Source of the DNA: Cyanobacteria bacterium OH_PDB_230 | Lineage (GTDB): Bacteria; Cyanobacteriota; Vampirovibrionia; Gastranaerophilales; Gastranaerophilaceae | Direction: 5' to 3' | Assembly (NCBI GenBank): GCA_023421795.1 | Contig: JAEZSO010000002.1 | Coordinates: 248,001-312,000, forward strand | DNA: 64,000 bases | Shown: piece after piece, positions 17,929 through 27,700 of the stretch | How positions within the stretch are numbered: position 1 is the first letter of the stretch | How the letters are laid out: every line of letters starts with the position of its first letter | Made by a program: the position numbers and the translations under genes | Notes under the pieces: model-generated | What the model saw: the letters and a program-made list of their open reading frames with translations, nothing else | Told to the model about the DNA's origin: nothing | Database searches by the model: none

Positions 17929-18633
17929 GTGATAAAAATGCAAAAATCTAATTACAAAAAAATAATAATTATAACGTGTATTTTAGCGCTTTTGCCTCTC
18001 CCTTTCGATTTTTTTATAACGGCACTCAGGCTCTTGTTTGCGGATTCTGGAATTCCATCTTGGTTTTGGGTATATCTAGGTCTTTTATTTTTTGCAAGTG
18101 TCTTGGTTGTAATAGCTCTTATTAAGAAAAAGAATAATCTTGTTTGGTGCTTTATTTGTATAATGAGCTTTGTTTTTCTTTGGTCTCCGGTATTAGAAAT
18201 TCGCTATCCTTGGCTTGATGTTTTAGATTCTAAAATATCTAAAATAGAAGCTTATATAATGAAGCAAGAACGTATAAAAAGAGAAGAAGAATCTGTAAGA
18301 GAATTTCGACAAATCGCCTATGAAAAAGCAGAAAAAGCAAGAAAAATTAGGGAAACAAAGCTCTTAGAAAGAGAGAACAAAGAACAAGAGAAACTGAGAA
18401 AAATGCAGGAATTGAAGAGAAAAAATCCTCAAAAATATGATGAATTAATAAGACGAGAAAAAGAATTTAATCAAAAGTCATATGAAGAATTTAAAAAAAC
18501 GCAAAAGCTGGCAGCAAAAGACCTGAAAAAGCATGCGGAATTAACAGCTCAAGACCCTGAACGCAACAAAAGAATATATGATGAATTCCAAAGACAGCAA
18601 GAACTACTGTTAAACGAGTTATTAAAAGAATAA
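17929..18633 (+). CDS. Membrane protein with long C-terminal coiled coil, unknown function
   Basis: The 234-residue protein has three hydrophobic segments in the first 95 residues. From about residue 100 it is almost entirely charged helix rich in K, E, R and Q, a strong coiled-coil candidate that would project into the cytoplasm. Short repeats such as NPQKYDELIRREKEFNQKSY and DPERNKRIYDEFQRQQ suggest an internal duplication of about 40 residues. The start could be this GTG (AAGG 4 bp upstream) or the ATG at 17938. No family is recognised. Confidence 0.7.
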   Translation: MIKMQKSNYKKIIIITCILALLPLPFDFFITALRLLFADSGIPSWFWVYLGLLFFASVLVVIALIKKKNNLVWCFICIMSFVFLWSPVLEIRYPWLDVLDSKISKIEAYIMKQERIKREEESVREFRQIAYEKAEKARKIRETKLLERENKEQEKLRKMQELKRKNPQKYDELIRREKEFNQKSYEEFKKTQKLAAKDLKKHAELTAQDPERNKRIYDEFQRQQELLLNELLKE

Positions 18634-18906
18634 TATGTCTAAGCCTCTGAATTTGTGATTAATCTTGTTTTTACCACTTTGAGGTAACTTAATTGCAATA
18701 TAAGCGAAATACATTAACAAATATTACAAAAAAACCCTGGAATGCCTTTTGATACCTTAAACAATAGACCCCCAGAAGTCAGTAATATAGAGTTTTTTGC
18801 GTTTTTGAGAGCAAAAAACAATAAAAATAGCCTAACTGTCTTAGTCAAAAAAAAAGTGCTGTTGTATTATAGCTGTGTAGAGATAAGCATCTGATAAGGA
18901 GTCCCG

Positions 18907-20499
18907 ATGCGGATTAACAATTTATGTAGCACTTATAATACAGTAAATTTCAAGCAAAAGAATAAATATGAAAATAAAAATAATCAAGTTATTACAAATT
19001 CACTTCCTGCTTACCACACAAATACACTGCTACCAGGCAAATTTACCCCCGTACTTTTAAAAACTAACATCGCTAAAAGAAACAACCAAATTCCGTTTCG
19101 AGGCACCCCGGAACCACTGAATGCAGGTTTTGTCTACAATGCAGAGGGAGCAATAAGAGCTTATGACTGTTTAAGAGAGGGTAAATACCTTGATATCCAC
19201 GACGATAATTATAATCCCGAGAACAAGGAAATTAGAGAAGCCAATCTCGCATTTTTAGATAATCTATATACTGAAAGCGACAGACAAAAATTTATAGAAC
19301 ATTACCAAAAAATCACCGGATTTCCTGACTTAGCAGAGGTCTCACGTAAAATTGAAAATGAATATGCAGATTCGATACGAAGAACCTCGCAGGCTTTAAA
19401 TTCCCCTGAATACCTTTGTATTTCTGCCGGTTTTGACGGTACTTGCTCTGTCGGAAAAAGAAGGGCCTTGCCGGGAAGCGATGTTGATAAGCCGTTTATA
19501 ATCCTGAGAGGGACTGATAATGCTGTTAAAAATGAGTTAATAGTAAATAAATTTAAAGGAGAACTTTGGAAAAATACTGACCAAAGGCTTGTAAGCTACA
19601 ACCACGACACTTCCTTTCCGACCGTAATGACTGTATCACAGGTTAAAAATCAAATCAGAGAAATAAACAACAGGACAATGTATTTAGACTTTGATTCTAA
19701 AAAGATGGAAAACCTTGTTGAGACTGAATACAAAGATTTAGAGAAGGCTGCTGAGTATAATATTCTTATTTCAGACGTCTTTAAAAAACAAAATAAATAT
19801 TTTAACCAAGCAGATTCGATGACAAAAGAAGATGTTAAAAACTTTGCCTACTTTATAGAATCACTTAGAGACGGCAAAAAAGTCATATCAACCTATGAAG
19901 CATATGAACTTGTTGATTCGATTAAGGATTATGATTTTTACAAATATAGCAATGTCGCTCAAATGAAAGCTATGCAAAATGCCATTTCATCCGGAAAAGA
20001 GCAAAAGACGAAAATAATCAAAAGACAAATGCTCGAATCTTCATTTAAAAAATGGCCGATTGATGAGCAGTACAATTTTGTTAAAACATTAATAAAATAC
20101 TCTTGTGAAGACCAATCGGGGCATAGCGAATATTTCAACAACGATTATGATGTAAAAGCGAAGTATAAGCCGCTCCTGGGGCGTTTGACCAAGGGCGACA
20201 GAGATGAACTGTTTTTGCCGGAATTCGATAAAATTCAAGGCGGGGTAAAAATGAAATATGGTAAATCCAAACAAGTATGCCTTTATTCCGGTTATAACGA
20301 CAGGATTTTGTGGGTTGATTCATCCAAAACAGATGACATAACAAGAGTACTTGAAGACATCGACAAAATAAAAACAATAAAACAATTTAACAACGTAGAA
20401 ATAATACAGTGCCCAAGACCAGATTCGGCGATATCGGGTTTTGGTCCCATAAGTCACTATACAGCAAATGGTTCGACAATATATGAGGCAAGAGTATAA
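18907..20499 (+). CDS. Unknown protein with SFK-like tag and nucleotidyltransferase-like motif
   Basis: The 530-residue soluble protein starts after a good AAGGAG site. VNFKQ (13-17) and PFRGTP (63-68) resemble the short tags seen in other proteins here. At 175-195 it has GFDGT followed by SVGKRRALPGSDVDK, which resembles the G-S..(x)..D-x-D metal site of pol-beta-type nucleotidyltransferases. The match is only by eye. There is no signal peptide or membrane helix. The stop overlaps the next start in TAATG, so both genes form one unit. An alternative is a lineage-specific effector or structural protein. Confidence 0.7.
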   Translation: MRINNLCSTYNTVNFKQKNKYENKNNQVITNSLPAYHTNTLLPGKFTPVLLKTNIAKRNNQIPFRGTPEPLNAGFVYNAEGAIRAYDCLREGKYLDIHDDNYNPENKEIREANLAFLDNLYTESDRQKFIEHYQKITGFPDLAEVSRKIENEYADSIRRTSQALNSPEYLCISAGFDGTCSVGKRRALPGSDVDKPFIILRGTDNAVKNELIVNKFKGELWKNTDQRLVSYNHDTSFPTVMTVSQVKNQIREINNRTMYLDFDSKKMENLVETEYKDLEKAAEYNILISDVFKKQNKYFNQADSMTKEDVKNFAYFIESLRDGKKVISTYEAYELVDSIKDYDFYKYSNVAQMKAMQNAISSGKEQKTKIIKRQMLESSFKKWPIDEQYNFVKTLIKYSCEDQSGHSEYFNNDYDVKAKYKPLLGRLTKGDRDELFLPEFDKIQGGVKMKYGKSKQVCLYSGYNDRILWVDSSKTDDITRVLEDIDKIKTIKQFNNVEIIQCPRPDSAISGFGPISHYTANGSTIYEARV

Positions 20500-21986
20500 T
20501 GAAAATAACAAGTATCAGCACTTACAAAAGTTCAAGTTCTTTTAAGTCAAATAACGTCTTTTCAACATTTAACACGCTTCCTTCCCCCGGCATAAAGCCG
20601 CTTCAGCCTGACGTTAAGCCAAATCCCCCGGTTATTGCAGCTTCAAATAATGTCTTTTTGCCAGCAACCGTAATTGAGACTGATCCTAAAAAAATAAACA
20701 AACAAAAAATAGCCGCTATTGTTGGGGCTACTGCAGGAGCGTTGGCTGTTGGTTTTGGGATTCTAAAGGCTTTAAAAAACAAACGTCCGCCTGAGTCAAT
20801 TGTCAAAGGGTATCAAGAAGTTTTAGCTGAAGGCTTGACTAAAATGCTGAACAAAGAAGTTAAACCCGAAGCCCTAAGCTGTGTCGTCGGGAAAAAAGAG
20901 TTTCTTGAAATAATCCCCAAACTCACTGAACAAAATTATGTATTCACTCCGGAAAATGTCGAAAAAGGCCTTTTTAGAGCTGATTTACACTCTCACTCTA
21001 ACTTTTCGGATGGAGTTGGTGAAGTAAAAGAGCTTTTAAATCAGGCAGCAGAATATGGAGATAAACTTTTTGCAAAAACTAAAGAAAAGTTCGTTTTTGC
21101 CTTGACTGACCACGATGGGGTAGAAGGCGTTAAAGAAGCTCTTGGCCACATTGCAGAAAATCCCGATAAATTTAAGAATATAAAATTTGTCCCCGGCTGC
21201 GAGTTGAGCTTTGTTCACGCTGTAGATAAATCGTCAAACCCTACTGAAACATCAGAGGTTTTGGCATATTGCATAAATCCTTTCTCTGATAAGCTAGACG
21301 CCTTTTTCAAGAACATTTATAAAAAAAGAGAAGGAATGTTTAACGATTTTATTTCTCAACTTTCAGAGAAATTCCCCTCTACAAAGTTTTCAATAGATGA
21401 ATTTTCTAAAGCGTATAATGTCACTTTGCCAAAAGACACCTTCGCAATGAACTCTCACTGGAGAATTCATCATTACGGCCAAACAAAATTAGCTGTGAGT
21501 GATTTTGCAAAAGAACAATACAAAAATCCGGAAAAACTTTATGAAGAAATAATGGCAAAGACCCAAAGGGGGAAAGCTTTAGGCAATCTAAAAGACATGC
21601 AGCTTATTCCTAATCATTTCAACGAAAACGATGCAATCATAGATATAAGAAAAGCACTGCAGCCGAGAGTAAATACGGATGGATCCATCACGGCGGCAAG
21701 TGAAAACACTCTTTCTGAAATTTTTGATGTTTTTGCAAAAGATGATGAAGTTGTTATGAGCTTTGCGCACCCGTATTATCTTTCAGAAAGGCTGCATAAT
21801 CCGCAAGGTTTCATACAAGAAGCGGTCAAAAAATCAAACGGCCTGATAAAAGCGACAGAGAGCTATCACCAGGCATATAGCCCAAATATGAATAAAACGG
21901 ACATTTCCCGCCTTAATACAATCTGCGAAAATGAAAACCTGATTCCCATAGGAGGCAGAGACAACCATTTACCAAGTTTGTTTTAG
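20499..21986 (+). CDS. PHP-domain metal-dependent phosphoesterase with N-terminal tag and membrane segment
   Basis: The 495-residue protein begins with SSSFKSNN (12-19), then a proline-rich linker and one hydrophobic segment (about 70-90). The PHP domain starts at residue 160 with DLHSHSNFSDG. LTDHDGVEG, a CEL metal/acid site (PGCELSF), SFAHPYYL and a C-terminal GGRDNH follow, which are the metal ligands of TrpH-like PHP enzymes. Those enzymes hydrolyse nucleoside bisphosphates or short RNA 5' ends. The PHP domain has a roughly 150-residue insertion compared with TrpH. The tag and membrane segment suggest attachment to a membrane. Confidence 0.8.
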   Translation: MKITSISTYKSSSSFKSNNVFSTFNTLPSPGIKPLQPDVKPNPPVIAASNNVFLPATVIETDPKKINKQKIAAIVGATAGALAVGFGILKALKNKRPPESIVKGYQEVLAEGLTKMLNKEVKPEALSCVVGKKEFLEIIPKLTEQNYVFTPENVEKGLFRADLHSHSNFSDGVGEVKELLNQAAEYGDKLFAKTKEKFVFALTDHDGVEGVKEALGHIAENPDKFKNIKFVPGCELSFVHAVDKSSNPTETSEVLAYCINPFSDKLDAFFKNIYKKREGMFNDFISQLSEKFPSTKFSIDEFSKAYNVTLPKDTFAMNSHWRIHHYGQTKLAVSDFAKEQYKNPEKLYEEIMAKTQRGKALGNLKDMQLIPNHFNENDAIIDIRKALQPRVNTDGSITAASENTLSEIFDVFAKDDEVVMSFAHPYYLSERLHNPQGFIQEAVKKSNGLIKATESYHQAYSPNMNKTDISRLNTICENENLIPIGGRDNHLPSLF

Positions 21987-22064
21987 TTGTATTTACCTTC
22001 ATCTTTAATGATTGATATAATTACTTGAAACCTCTTTTAAAAGAGAAGAACCGAGAGAGAACAT

Positions 22065-22409
22065 ATGTCCGATAAGCTAAAAGAACTTACATTAAAGCGC
22101 AAACTTGCGCATAAAGAACTAGTCCAAAGAAAATCCAAAGTTTACGAAGCTTTTTTGAAAATGGAAGAAGCTACATATTCTGACGGCGCACTTTCAAAAA
22201 AATCCAAAGAATTAATCGCGGTTGGGATTTCGGTTGTTATTGATTGCGAATCTTGTATGCAATGGCATATAGAACAGGCCTATAAAAGCGGTGCAAGCGA
22301 AAAAGAAGTATTAGAAGCAATTGAGGTCGGGATTGAAATGGGAGGCGGACCCGCTACAGTATCAGCAAGGTTCGCTTTAGAAGTTTTAAACTCTATTTAT
22401 TCAAACTAA
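22065..22409 (+). CDS. Carboxymuconolactone decarboxylase / AhpD-like alkylhydroperoxidase
   Basis: The 114-residue protein is the standard single CMD domain. The redox motif is C61-E-S-C64 with H68 after it (CxxCxxxH), as in AhpD-type proteins that reduce peroxiredoxin or peroxides. EVLEAIEVGIEMGGGPATV is the typical C-terminal half. GAGAGAG upstream serves as the ribosome site. Family members form hexamers in the cytosol. Confidence 0.9.
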   Translation: MSDKLKELTLKRKLAHKELVQRKSKVYEAFLKMEEATYSDGALSKKSKELIAVGISVVIDCESCMQWHIEQAYKSGASEKEVLEAIEVGIEMGGGPATVSARFALEVLNSIYSN

Positions 22410-22411
22410 AA

Positions 22412-22437
22412 GCCGAAACGAGAAGGATTAATTCGGC
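22412..22437 (-). terminator. Possible terminator at the end of the YeiH-type gene
   Basis: GCCGAA (22412-22417) and TTCGGC (22432-22437) form a 6-bp stem overlapping the stop codon of the minus-strand gene. On that strand the stem is followed by TTTTAGTTT. The loop is long, so this is tentative. Confidence 0.4.
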
Positions 22438-23429
22438 GACATTATTTTTATAACGATTAAGCTCAAGATTGAAATAAAAATAGATGAAACAGCGCCAAGA
22501 TAAATCGGTTTTATCCCCACTTTTTTCATTTTTTCAAAACTGGTTTCTAAGCCAAGCGCCACCATTGCCATAGCCATTAAAAAGTTGTCAATGTTTATCA
22601 ATGTTTCTGTAGCTGCTTTCGGCACGAAATTTGTTGTGTTTAAAAAAACTACGCATAAGAACAATAATACAAACCAAGGTATAGACACGTTCTTTATGCT
22701 GAAGTTGTTTGTGTTGTTTCTCTGTTCTTCCCTTATGCTTAAAATTATGGTCACAGGGATTAACATAAGGACTCTTGTTAGTTTAACAATGGTTGCGCTT
22801 ACACCTGCCTGATTTGAGAAAGTAAAACCCGCCGCGACGGCTTGTGCTACTTCATGGATGGAGCTGCCTGCCCACAAAGAGTATGAAGTGGTGCTAAGAT
22901 GCAGGTAATATCCGATTACCGGGTATATCAGCATAAATATTGTCCCAAAAATAGTTACAACACCTACAGAAAGGGCAAGTTCTTCATCGTTATCCGATTT
23001 TGTGACTGAATTAACTGCCACAATCGCAGAAGCTCCGCAGATCGAGGTGCCAGCTCCTACCAATAAAGATAGACTTCTTGACAGTTTGAGCTTTTGCCCT
23101 ATATATTTTGTGAAAAGCAAAGTTGCGATAGTTACGATAAATATGAGTATAATGGCCTTTAATCCCAGCTTAGAGACTTCCATTAAGCTTAATTTGAAAC
23201 CCAGAAGGATGATTGCGAGCCTAAGAACTTTTTTGGCACAAAATCTAATCCCCTCATTCATAGATTCACACGTTCCTACCGTGTTTTTCACTCCTATTCC
23301 GATTAAAATGGCTATTATTATCGCGCTGATCCCAAGATTTTTGATTGCAGGGAGATATTGGATATAAATTGCTAGAATGGCCAAAACAGCGACAATTATA
23401 ATGCCTTTAAAATATTTTCTTGCTTCCAT
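22428..23429 (-). CDS. YeiH/UPF0324 family membrane protein, putative sulfate exporter
   Basis: The 333-residue protein has about ten membrane helices. Family signatures include IGIGVKNTVGTCESMNEGIR, LGFKLSLMEVSKLG, LLVGAGTSICGASAIVAV, and SIHEVAQAVAAGF. The family is annotated as putative sulfate or organosulfonate exporter and is commonly next to a LysR regulator, as here (63 bp apart, same direction). The true substrate is not settled for the family. Confidence 0.88.
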   Translation of the reverse strand: MEARKYFKGIIIVAVLAILAIYIQYLPAIKNLGISAIIIAILIGIGVKNTVGTCESMNEGIRFCAKKVLRLAIILLGFKLSLMEVSKLGLKAIILIFIVTIATLLFTKYIGQKLKLSRSLSLLVGAGTSICGASAIVAVNSVTKSDNDEELALSVGVVTIFGTIFMLIYPVIGYYLHLSTTSYSLWAGSSIHEVAQAVAAGFTFSNQAGVSATIVKLTRVLMLIPVTIILSIREEQRNNTNNFSIKNVSIPWFVLLFLCVVFLNTTNFVPKAATETLINIDNFLMAMAMVALGLETSFEKMKKVGIKPIYLGAVSSIFISILSLIVIKIMSPN

Positions 23430-23492
23430 GGTTTAAATTTTAAGACGGATAAAAGGATAAGTAAAATTAGTATTTTTTATGTTTTCAATAAG

Positions 23493-24380
23493 TTAAAGCT
23501 TATGTTTATCCTTGCAAAATTTGATAAAATCTTTTGATAACTTGGATAACACTTTGTCTTTATGATAAATCAAATTGAGCTTTCTTGAGATGATAGTATC
23601 CTCAAGCTTAATTGGGACAAGTGTTTTGTATTTGAGTTCTTTTTCTATTGCCCTTTTGGAAATGCAGCTTATTCCCAAACCCGCTTCCACGGCCTTTTTT
23701 ATTGCTTCACTGCTGCCTAATTCCAGATAATTTTCCAGTTTTATATTATGTAATGACAACAAACCTTCAAAGACCTCTCTTGTGCCGCTTCCTTTTTCTC
23801 TCATGATGATTTTTTGTTTTTCAAGCTCTGATATTTTGACTTTTTTGGTTTTTGAAAATGGATGATTAAAGTTGCTTATCAGCACTAATTCATCATCCCA
23901 AAAATCTTTTTTAATTATTTCGTTTGATGACAAAGGGCCTTCTATGAAGGCAAAATCTATTTTGTTCTCAAGAATCAGGTTTGAAATATTGGCGGTGTTT
24001 TCAATAATTATCGAAATATCGATTTCTTTGTTTTGTTTTTTGTATTCTCCAATGATGTCAGTCAAAATATAGATGCCGATTGTTGTGCTGGCTCCTATTC
24101 TGAGTTGGCCTTTTTTCAAATCTTTTAATTCTTTTATCTCTTTTGAGCATTCTTCGTTTATGTTTAATAAGCGTCTTGTATAACTGAGTAAAACTTCGCC
24201 CGCGTTTGTTAAATATAGCTTTTTGCCGATTCTGTCGAAGAATTGTTCTTGATATTCTGTTTCTATTTCTTTGATTGTCTGACTTATAGCCGGTTGAGTC
24301 ATCGACAAATTTTTTGCTGCTTCTGTCATGTTCAACCTTGTTGCGACTTCAAAATATATTTTTAACTGTCTATCGTTCAT
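23493..24380 (-). CDS. LysR-type transcriptional regulator, CysL/YeiE-like
   Basis: The 295-residue protein has the LysR winged helix-turn-helix at residues 1-60 (LKIYFEVATRLNMTEAAKNL, SMTQPAISQTIKEIE) and a C-terminal periplasmic-binding-like effector domain. It lies directly upstream of the YeiH-type gene on the same strand, the usual arrangement where the regulator controls sulfur or sulfite-related transport. The ATG has a GGGGAAAAAG site. The gene probably autoregulates from the 384-bp intergenic space upstream. Confidence 0.9.
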   Translation of the reverse strand: MNDRQLKIYFEVATRLNMTEAAKNLSMTQPAISQTIKEIETEYQEQFFDRIGKKLYLTNAGEVLLSYTRRLLNINEECSKEIKELKDLKKGQLRIGASTTIGIYILTDIIGEYKKQNKEIDISIIIENTANISNLILENKIDFAFIEGPLSSNEIIKKDFWDDELVLISNFNHPFSKTKKVKISELEKQKIIMREKGSGTREVFEGLLSLHNIKLENYLELGSSEAIKKAVEAGLGISCISKRAIEKELKYKTLVPIKLEDTIISRKLNLIYHKDKVLSKLSKDFIKFCKDKHKL

Positions 24381-24764
24381 CTTTTTCCCCGCTAATAGTA
24401 GCTTAACAAGATTTTAATTGTAAAGCAAAGATATTTATTCACAAGTAAAAATTAAAGGGCTTTTATCAAGTGAAGAAAGAGTTCTGACGGCAAAAATTTG
24501 GTGTGCTGATTCTGTAAATTCGTTTGAACAATAGTTCTATTCAAGACAGTTGTTGAAACGGCAATCAAGAGCTTCGTTTGTAACTTTAGGATTTTTGTTG
24601 ATTCAATTAACAGCTGAAACTCAATTAATTATATGATTTAAATAGAAGTTATTTTAATTTATAGTATAATTTGTTTAAAAATTTGATTTTTTTGCATAAA
24701 TAGTGTGTGTAATAAGTATTTATTCTGGTAGCTGTTTAGAAGCATAAAAAGTGTATAAGGAAGT
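24381..24764. other. Long intergenic space between LysR gene and autotransporter
   Basis: The 384 bp carry no ORF with coding character. A perfect TATAAT is at 24665-24670, a candidate promoter for the autotransporter gene with an approximately 100-nt leader, though no good -35 box is 17 bp away. I see no terminator or repeat. Confidence 0.4.
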
Positions 24765-24776
24765 GTGAGAAGAGAT

Positions 24777-27700
24777 ATGATCAAAAAGTTTTTATCCCTT
24801 GGTGTGATAGTATATGTTCTTGGTTTAAATGTATCGCCAGTCTTTGCTGGAAATCCAAACCCCCCTGGGTTGACGCCAACATTGACAAAGTTACATCAGA
24901 AAGACCCGGCATTATATCCAATTGGCAGTTCTTATGATTTATCGGATGAAGAATATAGTAATTTTACTATAACGAAATATCTGATAGAAGAAGTAGGCGG
25001 AGAAAAGACAATTACTCCAAAAGAATTATTTATACAGATGCATACTCTGGGGAATGATGCAGGAACTTCGACACATTATTACCAATGGCAAACAACAGGC
25101 GGAAATAAAAGTCTTACTACACACACAGTTGGTAATGTCGATTTAACTGTAAAAACCACATTGTCTGATAAGGTTAATGCTCCCATTGTAAACAATGGAG
25201 CAATGGGTGATGTAACAGCAAATTTTGTAGATAATGTCGGTGTTTCATCAACAGGTGCGGCATTTATGAACGGTGCTGCCGGGACAGTCGGCAGTATTAC
25301 CGGAGACTTTATACATAACTATATTTCCATGTCCGATGGCAACGTTAAAGGGGGGGCAATTTATAACGAGGGCGTAATAAACGGAAATATAACAGGAAAT
25401 TTTGTAGGTAACAATTCTTCTTCTAATAGTCCTTTTATGAATCAATCCTATGGAGGAGCTATTTATAACGATGGCAGTATAAATGGAAATATCACAGGAG
25501 ATTTTATTGGCAACTATGCTTTCTCTGCTCCGCCTTTTCCTGGATTCAGCAGCATTGCAAGGGGCGGCGCAATTTGGAACGGTGATGAAAACAGTACAAT
25601 TTCCAATATTTATGGGGATTTTATCGGGAACTATGTTAACGGTGAGACTAGTTCAAGTGGAGGAGCAATTTCTAACTATGGCAGTATAAACAATATCACA
25701 GGAGATTTTATTGGTAACTATGCCACCGGTTATCAAGACTCAAAAGGGGGAGCAGTTCATAACAATGGCACGATAAACAATATCACAGGAGATTTTATCG
25801 GAAACTATGCCGGAAGCAGTAGTTTTATGGGTTCAAGTGGAGGAGCAATTTATAACGATGGCACGATAAACAATATCACAGGAGATTTTATCGGTAACCA
25901 TGTTTCCGGCACTAGTAGCTCATTTGGTGGAGCTCTCATCAATTACGGCAAAATAACAATAACTGATAGCAGTTTTATCAGCAACTATGCTTCCTCTACT
26001 AATTCACTAGGCGGAGCTATTTATACGCAAATTTCTGGAGCGTCAGGATATATTAATCTTGTAGCACAAAATAAAGATATGTATTTTACAGGGAACTATA
26101 CAACTAATGACGGCGGTGTAACAAAAACCTCTAACGCTATTTATATTTACGGTGTTTCTCCTATATCATTAAATTTAAACGCTAACACCGATAAATCAAT
26201 AGTCTTTAATGATAGTATTTCATCCGATAACGGCAATTATAACAAAACTATTAACATAAATGCCACGCACGATCTGGTTGCAAGCGTTAACTCGGGAGCG
26301 CCTATATCCGGTAATGTTGTATTAAACAGTGATATGTCAGGTTATAAAGGTGACGTTAATTTGTACAATGGCACAATCAAGCTAGGTTCAGGGAAATATA
26401 CCTATAAAGATTCAGCTGGAGTGTTGCACAAGAATGTTTCTACAACGCCTACACTATTTTATAATGCGAATTCGTTTAATGTTTATGGAGGCGCTATTGA
26501 TTTTTCTCAAGCTCCAATTAAAGAGTATAGCTTGGGCAAGTTAACCTTGCATAATGACTTAAATATGAGCGTAAAAGCAGATTTGGGTAGTGAAACGATG
26601 ACAAAAATCAGCGCAAGCTCGTTAACAAATGCAGGCGAATACAACATTAATGTTAATAATATTCTTTTGACATCAAGTACAGACAAGAATAATGTTTCCA
26701 TTAATTTTGCTGACAGTACTTTGAGAGATGCGGTTAAGTATACAGGCATGAGTGGGATTGCTTATTCTCCGATTTATAAATACGATGTCAATTATGATCA
26801 GGTTACGGGGAATTTCAACTTCTCTCATGGTTCAGGCGGCAGCTCTAATCCTGATAATATAAATCCTGCGGTAACGGTAGCTCCTGTGGCAGCGCAATCA
26901 GGTGCGTATGTGAATCAGCTAAATTCATATTCACAATCATTCCAGAACATGGATTACACAATGCTTATGCCTAGTTATCAAAGAATGGCAATGAAATATG
27001 CAAACAGATATGCACTGCTTGAAGGTGGAGCAGACAAAACAAAGCTTCAAGGCGCTGTATATGAATCAAAAAACGGTGGTATTTGGTTACAGCCATACAC
27101 AAGTTTTGAAAAAATAAATTTCAATAACGGACCAAAAATTAACAATACAAGCTATGGGACCTTCTTTGGCGGCGATACTAAAATGATTGAGTTAAAAAGA
27201 GGCTGGGATGCTGTATATTCCGGTTATGCTTCATACAATGGTTCGACTCAAGCATTCTCCGGAAACAATATTTATCAAAACGGCGGTCAATTAGGTATCG
27301 GGGCAACTTTCTATAAAGGGAATTTGTTTACTGGTCTTACCGCTAACGTTGGTGCTTCTGTCGGCGAAGCTTATACAATGTACGGAAGAGATGACTTTAA
27401 TATGCTTTCTTCAGGACTGGCGGCAAAAACAGGGTATAACTTTGAATTTAACGGTGGCAAATTTATCCTTCAACCAAGCTATATGTTATCTTACTCTTTT
27501 GTAAATACATTTGATTATACAAATGCTGCCGGAGTTAAAATATCATCAGATCCTTTAAATGCAATACAGATGGTTCCCGGCGTCAAATTTATTTTGAATA
27601 CAGAAAGCGGCTGGCAACCATATTTTGGTACAGAGGTCCTCTGGAACATAATGGATAAAGCAAAATATTACGCAAATGATGCAAGTCTTCCTGAGTTGAG

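Noticed and set aside
24765..24776. GTG start for the autotransporter
   Set aside because: The AAGGA site is too close to it, and the ATG at 24777 gives a cleaner signal peptide.
25290..26030. CRISPR array
   Set aside because: The repeats are in frame inside a protein gene, with variable unit length; no short palindromic repeats with unique spacers are found anywhere in the window.
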